64,000 nucleotides of DNA. It comes from Vibrio diazotrophicus (GTDB taxonomy: Bacteria > Pseudomonadota > Gammaproteobacteria > Enterobacterales > Vibrionaceae). The stretch covers positions 2,542,001 to 2,606,000 of the forward strand of contig NZ_CP151842.1 in the NCBI RefSeq assembly GCF_038452265.1, written 5' to 3'. The notes under the pieces were generated by a model. The model searched no databases. It was given only the letters and a program-made list of their open reading frames with translations, and was not told the DNA's origin. The number at the start of each line of letters is the position of its first letter. Within the stretch, counting starts at the first letter, position 1. The position numbers and the translations under genes were made by a program. Positions 18,281 through 26,950 of this stretch are shown here, one piece after another.

Positions 18281-21200
18281 TTAGTTAAATTCAAGTTCTA
18301 CCTGATCATTGCCAAGTAGCTGTTGCAATTCGTCTAACAATGTATCGCTAGGTGTGACACGCCATTCTGTACCAAGTACTAGACGCGCTCGCGCATCAGG
18401 GCGCTGGTAGTATACATTGACAGGAACCGTTCCTGCTCGGTGAGGCGTAAGTATTTCACTAAAACGCTCAAAAAACTGCTCATCAATTTGAGATTGCTCT
18501 ATCGATATTGATAAGCCACGGGCATATTTTTCACGTGCGCTGCCCATGTCCATGACTTCGCGCGCCGACATTTTAAGGCCACCGTTGAAGTCATCAAAGC
18601 TGACCTGTCCGGAAATCACCAAAATTTTATCTTTTTCTAACAATTCTGCATACCGTTCAAGCGCATCAGAGAATAACATCACCTCCATGCGACCGGAACG
18701 GTCATCCAAAGTCATCAGACCAATTCGGGTTCCGCGCTTAGTCGTCATCACTCGCGCTGCAATGACTAAACCAGCCACTGTAATCGATTGATCACGGCGC
18801 GTTGGCGTCGCTTCATTTAAACGACAGCTAGTATAACGATTAAGTTCCTTCAGATAGGCGTTAATTGGGTGGCCTGTCAAATAAAGCCCCAAAGTTTCAC
18901 GCTCACCTTCTAGCCAAACTTTTTCTGGCCACTCAGGGACTTGGGTATATTTCTGTTCGACTTCTTCCGGAGCATCCGTCAATACACCAAACATATCTGC
19001 CTGACCAAACGCTTCAGCCTGATGGTGTTGGCTTGCCGATTTCACCGCATCGTTCAGTGACGCCATCATAGCAGCGCGGTGTGGGCCTAAACGATCCAAA
19101 GCACCCGCTAAAATCAGCTTTTCAATTACACGCTTATTGACCTTTTTCAAATCAATACGAGCACAGAAATCAAACAGGTCTTTGAAGTAACCACCTTTAG
19201 CACGTGCTTCTTGTATCGCTTCGATTGGGCCTTCACCCACCCCTTTAATCGCACCGATACCATACACGATGGCACCTGTTTCATCGACATTAAAGCGGTA
19301 TAAGCCAGAGTTAATATCTGGCGGAAGTACTTTCAGCCCCATGCGTATACATTCATCCACCAAGCCAACGACTTTTTCTGTGTTATCCATATCAGCGGTC
19401 ATTACCGCTGCCATGAACTCCGCAGGGAAGTGCGTTTTCAGCCATAGTGTTTGATACGATACTAAAGCATAGGCTGCCGAGTGCGATTTGTTAAAGCCAT
19501 ATCCAGCGAATTTCTCTACAAGATCGAAGATTTTCATCGACAATTCGCCATCAACGCCGTTTTTGATCGCTCCCGCTTCAAAGACTGCACGCTGCTTTGC
19601 CATCTCTTCTGGCTTTTTCTTACCCATTGCACGACGCAACATATCTGCGCCACCAAGAGTATAACCAGCAAGGATCTGGGCTATCTGCATTACCTGTTCT
19701 TGATACAAGATAATGCCGTAGGTTGGTTCAAGCGTCTCTTTGAGAGATTCATGCTGCCAAGTTTCATCCGGATAGGAGATCGCCTCACGGCCGTGTTTAC
19801 GGTCGATAAAGTTATCTACCATGCCTGATTGCAACGGACCCGGACGGAACAGTGCCACCAATGCGATGATATCTTCGAAACAGTCAGGCTGAAGACGCTT
19901 GATCAAATCCTTCATACCGCGAGATTCAAGCTGGAATACCGCAGTGGTTTCTGAATTCTGCAGCACTCGGAAGGACGCAGGATCATCTAACGGAATAGAC
20001 TCGATACGAACAGGCTCTTTACCTTCTCTCTCCATTCGAGGGTTAATCAAGCCCAATGCCCAGTCAATGATAGTTAAGGTTCGTAGACCCAAGAAGTCGA
20101 ACTTAACCAGACCAGCGGTTTCAACGTCATTCTTATCAAATTGAGTAACAGGGAAATGGCCTTCTGAATCTGCGTAGATAGGTGCAAAATCAGTAATTGT
20201 GGTTGGCGAAATGACTACGCCACCAGCATGCTTACCAGCATTTCGAGTACAACCTTCTAGGATTCGGCATTTATCAATCAGCTCTTTGACATCTTCATCT
20301 GAGTTATATAACTCAGGAAGTGCGGGTTCAGCCTTGAAGGCTTTTTCCAGCGTCATACCGGGATCTGGCGGAATAAGTTTTGAGATACGATCGACAAAGC
20401 CAAACGGGTGACCAAGGACACGCCCCACATCGCGGATAACCGCTTTTGCCGCCATAGTACCGAAAGTGATGATCTGTGATACCGCATCACGACCATACAT
20501 TTCTGCCACGTGATCAATAACTTGGTCACGCTTATCCATACAGAAGTCGACGTCGAAATCGGGCATGGATACACGTTCTGGGTTCAAGAAACGTTCGAAC
20601 AGCAAATCGTACTCAAGCGGATCCAAGTCTGTAATTTTCAGGGCGTAAGCCACCAAAGAGCCTGCACCAGAACCACGACCCGGCCCTACCGGAATATCGT
20701 TATCTTTGGACCATTGGATGAACTCCATTACGATCAGGAAGTAACCTGGGAACCCCATATTGTTGATTACTTCAAGCTCAACTTTCAGGCGTTCATCGTA
20801 TTCAGGACGGCGCTGAGCTCTAACTTCTGGATCAGGAAACAAGAACTCCAGACGATCTTCCAAACCTTCTTCTGATTTTTTAACCAGATATTCAGTTTCC
20901 AGCATCCCTTCTGTTGGGAATGCAGGAAGAAAGTATTCACCCAACCGAACAGTAACATTACAACGCTTGGCTATTTCGACCGTGTTTTGCAGTGCTTCTG
21001 GGATATCAGCAAACAGCTCACACATTTCGTCTTCAGAACGTAAATATTGCTGTGGGCTATAAAGTTTCGGTCTGCGCGGGTCTTCTAATGTATAGCCATC
21101 GTGTATAGCCACGCGAATTTCGTGTGCATCAAAGAACTCTTCTGTCAGGAACACCACTTCGTTCGTAGCAACAACAGGTAGTCCTTCTTTTTCCGCCACT

Positions 21201-21760
21201 TCCAATGCAAAGTGAAGATAGCTTTCTTCATCCGCACGGCTTGTTCTTATCAACTCAATATAGAAATGGTCAGCGAAGTAGGTTTGATAGAACTCTACGC
21301 ACTTATCAACCAGTGGTTGGTTACCTTTAAGTAGAGCTTTACCTATCTCACCCTGTTTGGCTCCGGATAAAATAATCAAACCTTCCGCATGTTTGATTAA
21401 CCACTCTTTATCAATCACAGGTTGGTGTTGAACATGACCACGCAGATAAGCTTCTGATATAAGAAGCGTCAGATTTTTATAGCCAACATTATTTTTCGCC
21501 AAGATAGTAATTCGGGTCAGCTCATCACCAAACTCTTCTGAGCGCATGGCGAAATCCGCACCTATGATAGGTTTCACGCCGCAGTTGTGTGCGGTCCCGT
21601 AGAACTTAACTAAGCCACACAAGTTGGTAAAGTCGGTTAATGCCATCGCTGGCATGCCCATTTCAGCCACTTTTTTAACCAAAGGAGGCACTTTTGACAG
21701 GCCGTCAACCATGGAGAAATCACTGTGAATACGTAAGTGGATAAACTTAGGGTCTGACAT
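18281..21760 (-). CDS. dnaE: DNA polymerase III alpha subunit (replicative polymerase)
   Basis: 1159 residues (E. coli 1160). In order: the PHP domain at the N-terminus (FIHLRIHSDFSMVDGLSK), the polymerase active site with the Asp triad in MPDFDVDFCMDKRDQVIDH, GPGRGSGAGSLVAYAL, fingers with the KFAGYGFNKSHSAAYALVSY segment, the internal beta-clamp-binding motif QADMF near residue 920, an OB fold (ITVAGLVIAARVMTTKRGTR) and the tau-binding C-terminus. Like E. coli DnaE it probably lacks an active PHP nuclease. The operon order lpxB-rnhB-dnaE-accA is conserved. Confidence 0.98.
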   Translation of the reverse strand: MSDPKFIHLRIHSDFSMVDGLSKVPPLVKKVAEMGMPAMALTDFTNLCGLVKFYGTAHNCGVKPIIGADFAMRSEEFGDELTRITILAKNNVGYKNLTLLISEAYLRGHVQHQPVIDKEWLIKHAEGLIILSGAKQGEIGKALLKGNQPLVDKCVEFYQTYFADHFYIELIRTSRADEESYLHFALEVAEKEGLPVVATNEVVFLTEEFFDAHEIRVAIHDGYTLEDPRRPKLYSPQQYLRSEDEMCELFADIPEALQNTVEIAKRCNVTVRLGEYFLPAFPTEGMLETEYLVKKSEEGLEDRLEFLFPDPEVRAQRRPEYDERLKVELEVINNMGFPGYFLIVMEFIQWSKDNDIPVGPGRGSGAGSLVAYALKITDLDPLEYDLLFERFLNPERVSMPDFDVDFCMDKRDQVIDHVAEMYGRDAVSQIITFGTMAAKAVIRDVGRVLGHPFGFVDRISKLIPPDPGMTLEKAFKAEPALPELYNSDEDVKELIDKCRILEGCTRNAGKHAGGVVISPTTITDFAPIYADSEGHFPVTQFDKNDVETAGLVKFDFLGLRTLTIIDWALGLINPRMEREGKEPVRIESIPLDDPASFRVLQNSETTAVFQLESRGMKDLIKRLQPDCFEDIIALVALFRPGPLQSGMVDNFIDRKHGREAISYPDETWQHESLKETLEPTYGIILYQEQVMQIAQILAGYTLGGADMLRRAMGKKKPEEMAKQRAVFEAGAIKNGVDGELSMKIFDLVEKFAGYGFNKSHSAAYALVSYQTLWLKTHFPAEFMAAVMTADMDNTEKVVGLVDECIRMGLKVLPPDINSGLYRFNVDETGAIVYGIGAIKGVGEGPIEAIQEARAKGGYFKDLFDFCARIDLKKVNKRVIEKLILAGALDRLGPHRAAMMASLNDAVKSASQHHQAEAFGQADMFGVLTDAPEEVEQKYTQVPEWPEKVWLEGERETLGLYLTGHPINAYLKELNRYTSCRLNEATPTRRDQSITVAGLVIAARVMTTKRGTRIGLMTLDDRSGRMEVMLFSDALERYAELLEKDKILVISGQVSFDDFNGGLKMSAREVMDMGSAREKYARGLSISIEQSQIDEQFFERFSEILTPHRAGTVPVNVYYQRPDARARLVLGTEWRVTPSDTLLDELQQLLGNDQVELEFN

Positions 21761-21836
21761 TCAATTCTGTCCTAGATACTCAATATTCGCTTTTATTGGG
21801 GGCTATTCTACGTCAATACCAAACGTATTGCAGGGC

Positions 21837-22475
21837 TTATTCCAAGCCTAACACGCGTTTAACGGGTCCAAAACTTCTGCGGTGTTGCTCAATCACACCG
21901 TGTTGTTCAATCGCCTCGAAATGCGCTTTGGTTGGATAGCCTTTGTGTTTAGCAAAACCGAACTGCGGGAACTCTTTGTCTAACAGTTCCATTTCCTGAT
22001 CGCGAACGACTTTTGCAATGATTGAAGCGGCACTGATCTGCGCCACTCGTAAGTCACCTTTGACAACGGCAATCGCGTCCATCGGTAACTGAGGCACTTT
22101 ATTACCATCAATCAGAACTAAATCAGGCTTAATGCCCAAACCTTCAACCGCACGTTGCATAGCAACCATAGTGGCTTGGAATATATTCAATTGGTCAATT
22201 TCTTTTGGACTACAGCGCCCTACTGACCAAGCGAGAGCTTTTTCTTTAATTTCAGGTAAAAGCGCGAGGCGTTTTTTCTCGCTCAGTTTTTTAGAATCAT
22301 TCAAGCCTTCAATAGGGTTGTTAGGATCTAAAATCACAGCGGCGGTCACCACATCTCCAACGAGTGGCCCTCTTCCTACTTCATCCACACCAGCAATCAA
22401 CTGATAGCCTTGTGGTACTTCAAACGGAGGTAACTCTTGAGCAGGCTTCTTCGCTGAAGTCTTTTTTGTCGACAT
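21837..22475 (-). CDS. rnhB: Ribonuclease HII
   Basis: Cleaves RNA-DNA junctions and initiates ribonucleotide excision repair. Catalytic acidic residues appear in AGVDEVGRGPLVGDVVTAAVIL (Asp31, Glu32) and VLIDGNKVP, with the Asp after ISAASIIAKVVRD; GRG is the motif that recognises the junction. 212 residues with a Lys/Ala-rich N-terminal extension of about 20 residues relative to E. coli. Two bases separate it from the lpxB stop. Confidence 0.97.
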   Translation of the reverse strand: MSTKKTSAKKPAQELPPFEVPQGYQLIAGVDEVGRGPLVGDVVTAAVILDPNNPIEGLNDSKKLSEKKRLALLPEIKEKALAWSVGRCSPKEIDQLNIFQATMVAMQRAVEGLGIKPDLVLIDGNKVPQLPMDAIAVVKGDLRVAQISAASIIAKVVRDQEMELLDKEFPQFGFAKHKGYPTKAHFEAIEQHGVIEQHRRSFGPVKRVLGLE

Positions 22476-22477
22476 AA

Positions 22478-23629
22478 TTACGCTTTCTCTATTAATTTCA
22501 GCACAGCGTGAGCAGCTTGTTCATCTGCACCTTTTCGAATCCATTGATGCATTTCGGCAAATTTTTCCAGCATCGCTTGATTGTTACCATCCAAAAGTTG
22601 GCTTACATGATGCACCAAGTTTTCTACGGTACACTCGTCTTGCAGCAATTCTTTCACCAACTCTTGCTCGGCTAATATGTTCGGCAGTGACACATAAGGT
22701 GTTTTCACTAATCGCTTCGCCAAGAAATACGTTAATGCATTAACGCGGTAACCGACAACCATAGGACGTTTTAAAAGCATACATTCCAACGCCACTGTAC
22801 CTGAAGCCAATAGCACTGCATCTGAAGCGGTAATGACATTGCGCGCAGTATCGTCCACTAATACAAAATCGAGTTCTGGAGCCGTCTCTTTCCAAGCGGC
22901 TTCGAACTGCTCACGACGCTTCTGATTGACTAAGGCAACAACGAAACCAAGATCAGGGTATTTATCACGCAGTTTTTGACAGGTTTCGATAAATGGTTGT
23001 GCGAGCATTTTCATCTCACCACCACGACTCCCCGGCAATACAGCTAACCAACGGCGTGTTGGATCAAGTCCAAGAAGTTGCTGTGCGGGTAATTTATCAT
23101 TTTGCAACGGAATCGAGTCTGCCAACGTGTGCCCGATAAATTCACAAGGGACATTAAACTTATCGTAAAAGGCTTTTTCAAACGGTAGAAATGCTAAAAC
23201 AAGATTGGTCGCCGCTTCAATTTTAAAAATACGTTTTTGGCGCCAAGCCCAAACAGAAGGGCTGACATAATGCACAGTCTTGATACCCGCATTTTTGAGG
23301 TCCAACTCAAGGCGCAAATTAAAGTCTGGCGCATCGATGCCCACAAACACATCTGGCGGATTAGAGGTAAAGTATTTAACCAATTCGGCTTTGACTTTCA
23401 GTAGACGAGATAAGCGACCAAGCACCTCAACTAAGCCCATTACAGACAACTCTTCCATATCAAAGAGCGACTCACACCCTTGAGCTATCATTTTCGGACC
23501 GCCAATACCGACAAACTCTGCGTCTGGGTATTGCTGCTTAATTGCTTTGATAAAGCCTTCACCTAACGTATCACCAGACATCTCTCCGGCAACAATACCT
23601 ACGCGCAGCGGCTTTCTCGCTTCAGACAT
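22478..23629 (-). CDS. lpxB: Lipid-A-disaccharide synthase
   Basis: Condenses UDP-2,3-diacylglucosamine with lipid X to give the beta-1,6 disaccharide of lipid A. 383 residues. GT-B/GT19 features: GIVAGEMSGDTLGEGFI at the N-terminus, FVGIDAPDFNLRLE, VHYVSPSVWAWRQKRI, LAVLPGSRGGEM, and SDAVLLASGTVALECMLLKRPMVVGYR. A terminator separates it from lpxA, so lpxB-rnhB-dnaE-accA may be driven by its own promoter in 23630-23695. Confidence 0.97.
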   Translation of the reverse strand: MSEARKPLRVGIVAGEMSGDTLGEGFIKAIKQQYPDAEFVGIGGPKMIAQGCESLFDMEELSVMGLVEVLGRLSRLLKVKAELVKYFTSNPPDVFVGIDAPDFNLRLELDLKNAGIKTVHYVSPSVWAWRQKRIFKIEAATNLVLAFLPFEKAFYDKFNVPCEFIGHTLADSIPLQNDKLPAQQLLGLDPTRRWLAVLPGSRGGEMKMLAQPFIETCQKLRDKYPDLGFVVALVNQKRREQFEAAWKETAPELDFVLVDDTARNVITASDAVLLASGTVALECMLLKRPMVVGYRVNALTYFLAKRLVKTPYVSLPNILAEQELVKELLQDECTVENLVHHVSQLLDGNNQAMLEKFAEMHQWIRKGADEQAAHAVLKLIEKA

Positions 23630-23689
23630 ACTTTTAGCCTTAAATTATGGAAGAATGTGAGCATAGCAAATGAATATCGCTAGCCTTAA

Positions 23690-23727
23690 AACACAAAAAG
23701 ACCGCAGCATTTAAGCTGCGATCTTTT
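23690..23727 (-). terminator. Terminator between lpxA and lpxB
   Basis: The arms AAAGACCGCAGC and GCTGCGATCTTT (one G-T pair) flank a 6-base loop. On the minus strand the stem is followed by a T run. It lies just beyond the lpxA stop. Confidence 0.82.
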
Positions 23728-23750
23728 CCAATCGTCAGTTCAATCGCAAA

Positions 23751-24539
23751 TTAACGAATGATGCCACGTTCCGTCGTTTCCAAAATGGAAATGAAACGTT
23801 CTACAGCAGGCCACTCTTGCGCAATCTCTTTCAACACTGGCAACACTTCTGCTTGCGTTTTGCCTGAGCGGTAGATCTCTTTGTACGCTTTTTGAATGGC
23901 GCGAATCTCCGATTTTTCAAAACCGTTACGTTTTAAACCTACTAGGTTCAAGCCGAAAGGCGTTGCGTGGTTACCCTGTGCAAGTACGTATGCAGGCACG
24001 TCTTGAACAACCGCTGAACAGCCACCGACGTAAGCATAAGCACCAACACTACAGAATGGGTGAATGGCAGATAGCGCCATTACGCCAGCGTAGTCTTCGA
24101 CTGTTACATGGCCGCCCAAAATAGCGTTGTTACCAATATGCGTATGGTTACCAACAACCACATCGTGTGCGATATGCGCGTTAACACAAAGCAGGTTGTC
24201 ATTACCTACTATAGTGGTCGCTTTGTCTTGCACTGTACCACGATGAATTTGCACCGCTTCGCGGATCACATTGCGATCGCCGATAACGACCGTAGTATCT
24301 TCACCGCCGTACTTCTTGTCTTGGTTTTCTTCGCCAATAACAGCATGAGGAAAAATACGGTTTTCTTTGCCGATGACCGTATTACCTTTGATAACAACGT
24401 GCGACATTACTTCTGTGTTGTCGCCAATTTTCACGCCAGAAGTGATGTAAGTAAAAGGTCCAACAGTTACGTTTGCACCAATCACCGCACCTTCTTCTAC
24501 CACTGCGCTTGGATGAATTTTTGCTGATTCGTGAATCAT
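23751..24539 (-). CDS. lpxA: UDP-N-acetylglucosamine acyltransferase
   Basis: First step of lipid A synthesis: acylates UDP-GlcNAc at O3 from acyl-ACP. 262 residues as in E. coli. It is made of left-handed beta-helix hexapeptide repeats; the catalytic His region is NAHIAHDVVVGNHTHIGN and the C-terminal helical part starts near NLVGLKRNGF. The open frame extends to 24560, but MIHESAKIHPSA at 24539 is the family N-terminus, two bases after the fabZ stop codon. Confidence 0.97.
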   Translation of the reverse strand: MIHESAKIHPSAVVEEGAVIGANVTVGPFTYITSGVKIGDNTEVMSHVVIKGNTVIGKENRIFPHAVIGEENQDKKYGGEDTTVVIGDRNVIREAVQIHRGTVQDKATTIVGNDNLLCVNAHIAHDVVVGNHTHIGNNAILGGHVTVEDYAGVMALSAIHPFCSVGAYAYVGGCSAVVQDVPAYVLAQGNHATPFGLNLVGLKRNGFEKSEIRAIQKAYKEIYRSGKTQAEVLPVLKEIAQEWPAVERFISILETTERGIIR

Positions 24540-24540
24540 T

Positions 24541-24999
24541 TTAAAACTCTCTACGTGCACATTTTAGTTCAGCAGAACATACAACTTCACCGTCTACTTT
24601 CGCGACACCATTAAACAGTGCGATACCACGACGTTCTTTCAAGAATTCTACTTCGATAATCAGTTGGTCACCCGGAACAACTGGCTTGCGGAATTTTGCA
24701 TTATCGATACTTGCGAAGTAGTAAAGTTCATTTTCTTTCGATGAGCCAAAAGACTTAAACGCTAGCAAACCCGTAGCTTGAGCCATAGCTTCAAGAATAA
24801 GTACGCCAGGGAAAATCGGTAGCTGCGGGAAATGACCTGTAAACTGAGGTTCATTTACTGAAACGTTTTTAAGGCCAACCAGATATTTGCCTTCTTCGTA
24901 ATCTGTTACGCGATCAATCAACAAAAACGGATAGCGATGAGGAAGTAGCTCCTGAATTTCGGTGATATTCATCGTTTTCTTTTCAGTCGTCAAAGTCAT
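24541..24999 (-). CDS. fabZ: 3-hydroxyacyl-[ACP] dehydratase FabZ
   Basis: Hot-dog fold dehydratase of fatty acid elongation. Motifs: LLPHRYPFLLIDRV, GHFPQLPIFPGVLILEAMAQ (catalytic His and Glu) and KFRKPVVPGDQL. The start is uncertain: ATG 24999 gives 152 residues, ATG 24972 (MNITEIQ) gives 143; I chose 24999 because AGGA lies just upstream and other Vibrio FabZ proteins, as I recall, begin with TTEKKTMNI. The upstream frame reaches into the right arm of the repeat element, which therefore ends about 40 bases before the gene. Confidence 0.95.
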   Translation of the reverse strand: MTLTTEKKTMNITEIQELLPHRYPFLLIDRVTDYEEGKYLVGLKNVSVNEPQFTGHFPQLPIFPGVLILEAMAQATGLLAFKSFGSSKENELYYFASIDNAKFRKPVVPGDQLIIEVEFLKERRGIALFNGVAKVDGEVVCSAELKCARREF

Positions 25000-25040
25000 A
25001 TTCCTATTCATTAAATTTTCAAAAAATCTTTTCGGCATTA

Positions 25041-25305
25041 TATACTCAAGTGACTTCAAGATGCTTGTTCTGCGAGAATTTATTCGCTCTTAGGCAAGGC
25101 ACTGATTTGAATACATAGCCATTCTACGTAGAAAAGCAGTAACGCAGCATAAGAGCGAATAAAACTCGCCCTTCGGGAGCTCATCAACGAGCCCATTTCT
25201 GCGCTAAATAACGTTGAAAGGGAACACCATTCCTACCGTTATTTATCTTGAACTGAGCTCGTTGATGAAGCTCTGAATCCTGTATCTTGAGGTCACTTGA
25301 GTATA
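25041..25305. repeat. MITE-like inverted-repeat element between lpxD and fabZ
   Basis: About 265 bases bounded by 23-base terminal inverted repeats (25041-25063 and 25283-25305, 21 of 23 matching), beginning TATACTCAAGTGAC. Inside are three further stems: 25072-25092 with 25150-25169 (about 19 pairs), 25177-25192 with 25257-25273, and 25206-25213 with 25237-25244. The ends could reflect a TA target duplication. There is no coding capacity. With the lpxD terminator it fills most of the 363-base lpxD-fabZ gap. I believe similar palindromic repeats are scattered in Vibrio intergenic regions, but could not check. Confidence 0.8.
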
Positions 25306-25333
25306 GAAGAAAAAGACTCGCACTTTGCGAGCC
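25306..25333 (-). terminator. Rho-independent terminator after lpxD
   Basis: GACTCGCA and TGCGAGCC (one G-T pair) flank a 3-base loop; on the minus strand a run of T follows. It lies 30 bases beyond the lpxD stop and would separate lpxD from fabZ. Confidence 0.8.
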
Positions 25334-25362
25334 TTATCGACAAAGGTCTGTAAAATATGCCA

Positions 25363-26397
25363 TTAAGCGTCGTTTTTTTGCGCTAATTGCTTTTCAACTT
25401 CTTTAAGACGCTTGTTCATCTCATCAATACGATGAACACGAGTTGCAGTCTTACGCCACTCTTTGTTTGGCTGTAAAGGAATACCTGACGAGTACATGCC
25501 TTTTTCTTCGATGCTGCGCATTACCATGCCCATACCCGTGATGGTGACACCATCAGCAATAGTAATGTGGCCGTTAATAACACTTGCACCACCAATAATG
25601 CAGTACTTACCAATGTGAGTGCTTCCGGCAACAACTGTACCACCAGCCATGGCTGTACCATATCCGATGTGCACGTTGTGAGCGATTTGAATCTGGTTAT
25701 CGATGATCACGTTATCTTCGATCACGGTATCGTCTAGAGCACCACGGTCGATCGTGGTACATGCACCAATTTCAACACGGTTACCAATTCGTACAGAACC
25801 AATTTGAGGGATCTTAACCCATTCGCCACGCTCATTCGCATAACCAAAACCATCAGAACCAATCACTGTGCTTGATTGAATCAAGCAGTCTGAACCGATT
25901 TCAACGCTATGGTAAACACTGACATTCGCCCAAAGTTTGGTGTTGTTGCCCAATTTGGCATTTTTGCCAATAAAGCAGCCAGCACCAATCACCACGTTGT
26001 CACCCAACTCAACACCTGACTCGACCACAGCATTGGCACCGATAGAAACGTTAGTACCCATAACTACGTCTGCAGCGACAACGGCACTTGCAGCCACACC
26101 ATTTTCAGCCGGTGCAGGCGTCAAATCTAACGCTTGAGCTACCTTAGCGAAGGCAACGTAAGGGTCAGCAACAACCAACACATTCGACGAACACAGCGCT
26201 CGCTCTGACTCTTTCACCATCAACACTGTTGCTTTTGATTCAGCTAAGTGTTTGCTGTATTTAGGATTCGACAAAAAGGTCACATCACCTTCTTGTGCGC
26301 TGTCCATTGGTGCAACACGATGAACAACAGCATTGCTATCACCGTGTAACTCACCGCCAGTAATTGCTGCTAATTCAGCTAAAGTCAGTGTTTTCAT
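25363..26397 (-). CDS. lpxD: UDP-3-O-(3-hydroxyacyl)glucosamine N-acyltransferase
   Basis: Third step of lipid A synthesis. 344 residues: an N-terminal uridine-binding domain (TLAELAAITGGELHGDSN), then hexapeptide-repeat beta-helix with the catalytic His in DNQIQIAHNVHIGYGTAMAG, then a C-terminal helix (MNKRLKEVEKQLAQK). It sits 29 bases after skp, in the order bamA-skp-lpxD common to gammaproteobacteria. Confidence 0.97.
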   Translation of the reverse strand: MKTLTLAELAAITGGELHGDSNAVVHRVAPMDSAQEGDVTFLSNPKYSKHLAESKATVLMVKESERALCSSNVLVVADPYVAFAKVAQALDLTPAPAENGVAASAVVAADVVMGTNVSIGANAVVESGVELGDNVVIGAGCFIGKNAKLGNNTKLWANVSVYHSVEIGSDCLIQSSTVIGSDGFGYANERGEWVKIPQIGSVRIGNRVEIGACTTIDRGALDDTVIEDNVIIDNQIQIAHNVHIGYGTAMAGGTVVAGSTHIGKYCIIGGASVINGHITIADGVTITGMGMVMRSIEEKGMYSSGIPLQPNKEWRKTATRVHRIDEMNKRLKEVEKQLAQKNDA

Positions 26398-26426
26398 GTT
26401 TAAATGCTTTTGTCTATAAGAGCTAG

Positions 26427-26936
26427 TTATTTGATTGATTTAATTACTTTTTCTGAAATATTGAACTCAGGCTTTCCGTATTGCATAGCGCTGATATCAA
26501 TGATCATATCGTAACCTTCTTTCTCTGCTACTTTCTTCACAGCTTCCTGAATCACGTGGAATAGCTTTTGCTTTTCTTCCGCTTCACGTTGAGCAGACGC
26601 TTTGTCCAGTGCTTGAGCTTTGATTTTATAAGTGCTGTCCAACTGACCAATTTCGATACGCAGTTTTTCAACTTCATCTTGGCTCATCAGAGAAGAGTCA
26701 CGCTTCAGTTTTTCAATTTTGGTTTTAGCTTGCGCTTGAATGCTTTGAAGCTCTGCTGCTTTGTCTTCAAACTCAGCTTTCATTTTTTGCAGCACAACTT
26801 CACGTTGTGGCAGTGCTTGGAATACTTGCGCAGTATTGATGTAACCGACTTTTTGCGCTGCTTCAGCTGCATTTGCGAACATTGATGAGCTAAGAACAAG
26901 AAGACTAACACCAGCAGCTTTCATCATATTTTTCAA
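26427..26936 (-). CDS. skp: Periplasmic chaperone Skp (OmpH)
   Basis: Holds unfolded outer-membrane proteins in the periplasm for delivery to BamA. 169 residues: a signal peptide (cut near AAEA|AQ), then QKVGYINTAQVFQALPQ forming the trimer core, and a long Lys/Glu/Ala/Gln-rich coiled-coil arm (about 50-135). The likely start is TTG at 26936, well spaced from AGAGG; ATG at 26927 is an alternative but is farther from the ribosome site. It lies 14 bases after bamA. Confidence 0.95.
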   Translation of the reverse strand: MKNMMKAAGVSLLVLSSSMFANAAEAAQKVGYINTAQVFQALPQREVVLQKMKAEFEDKAAELQSIQAQAKTKIEKLKRDSSLMSQDEVEKLRIEIGQLDSTYKIKAQALDKASAQREAEEKQKLFHVIQEAVKKVAEKEGYDMIIDISAMQYGKPEFNISEKVIKSIK

Positions 26937-26950
26937 AATACTTTCCTCTA

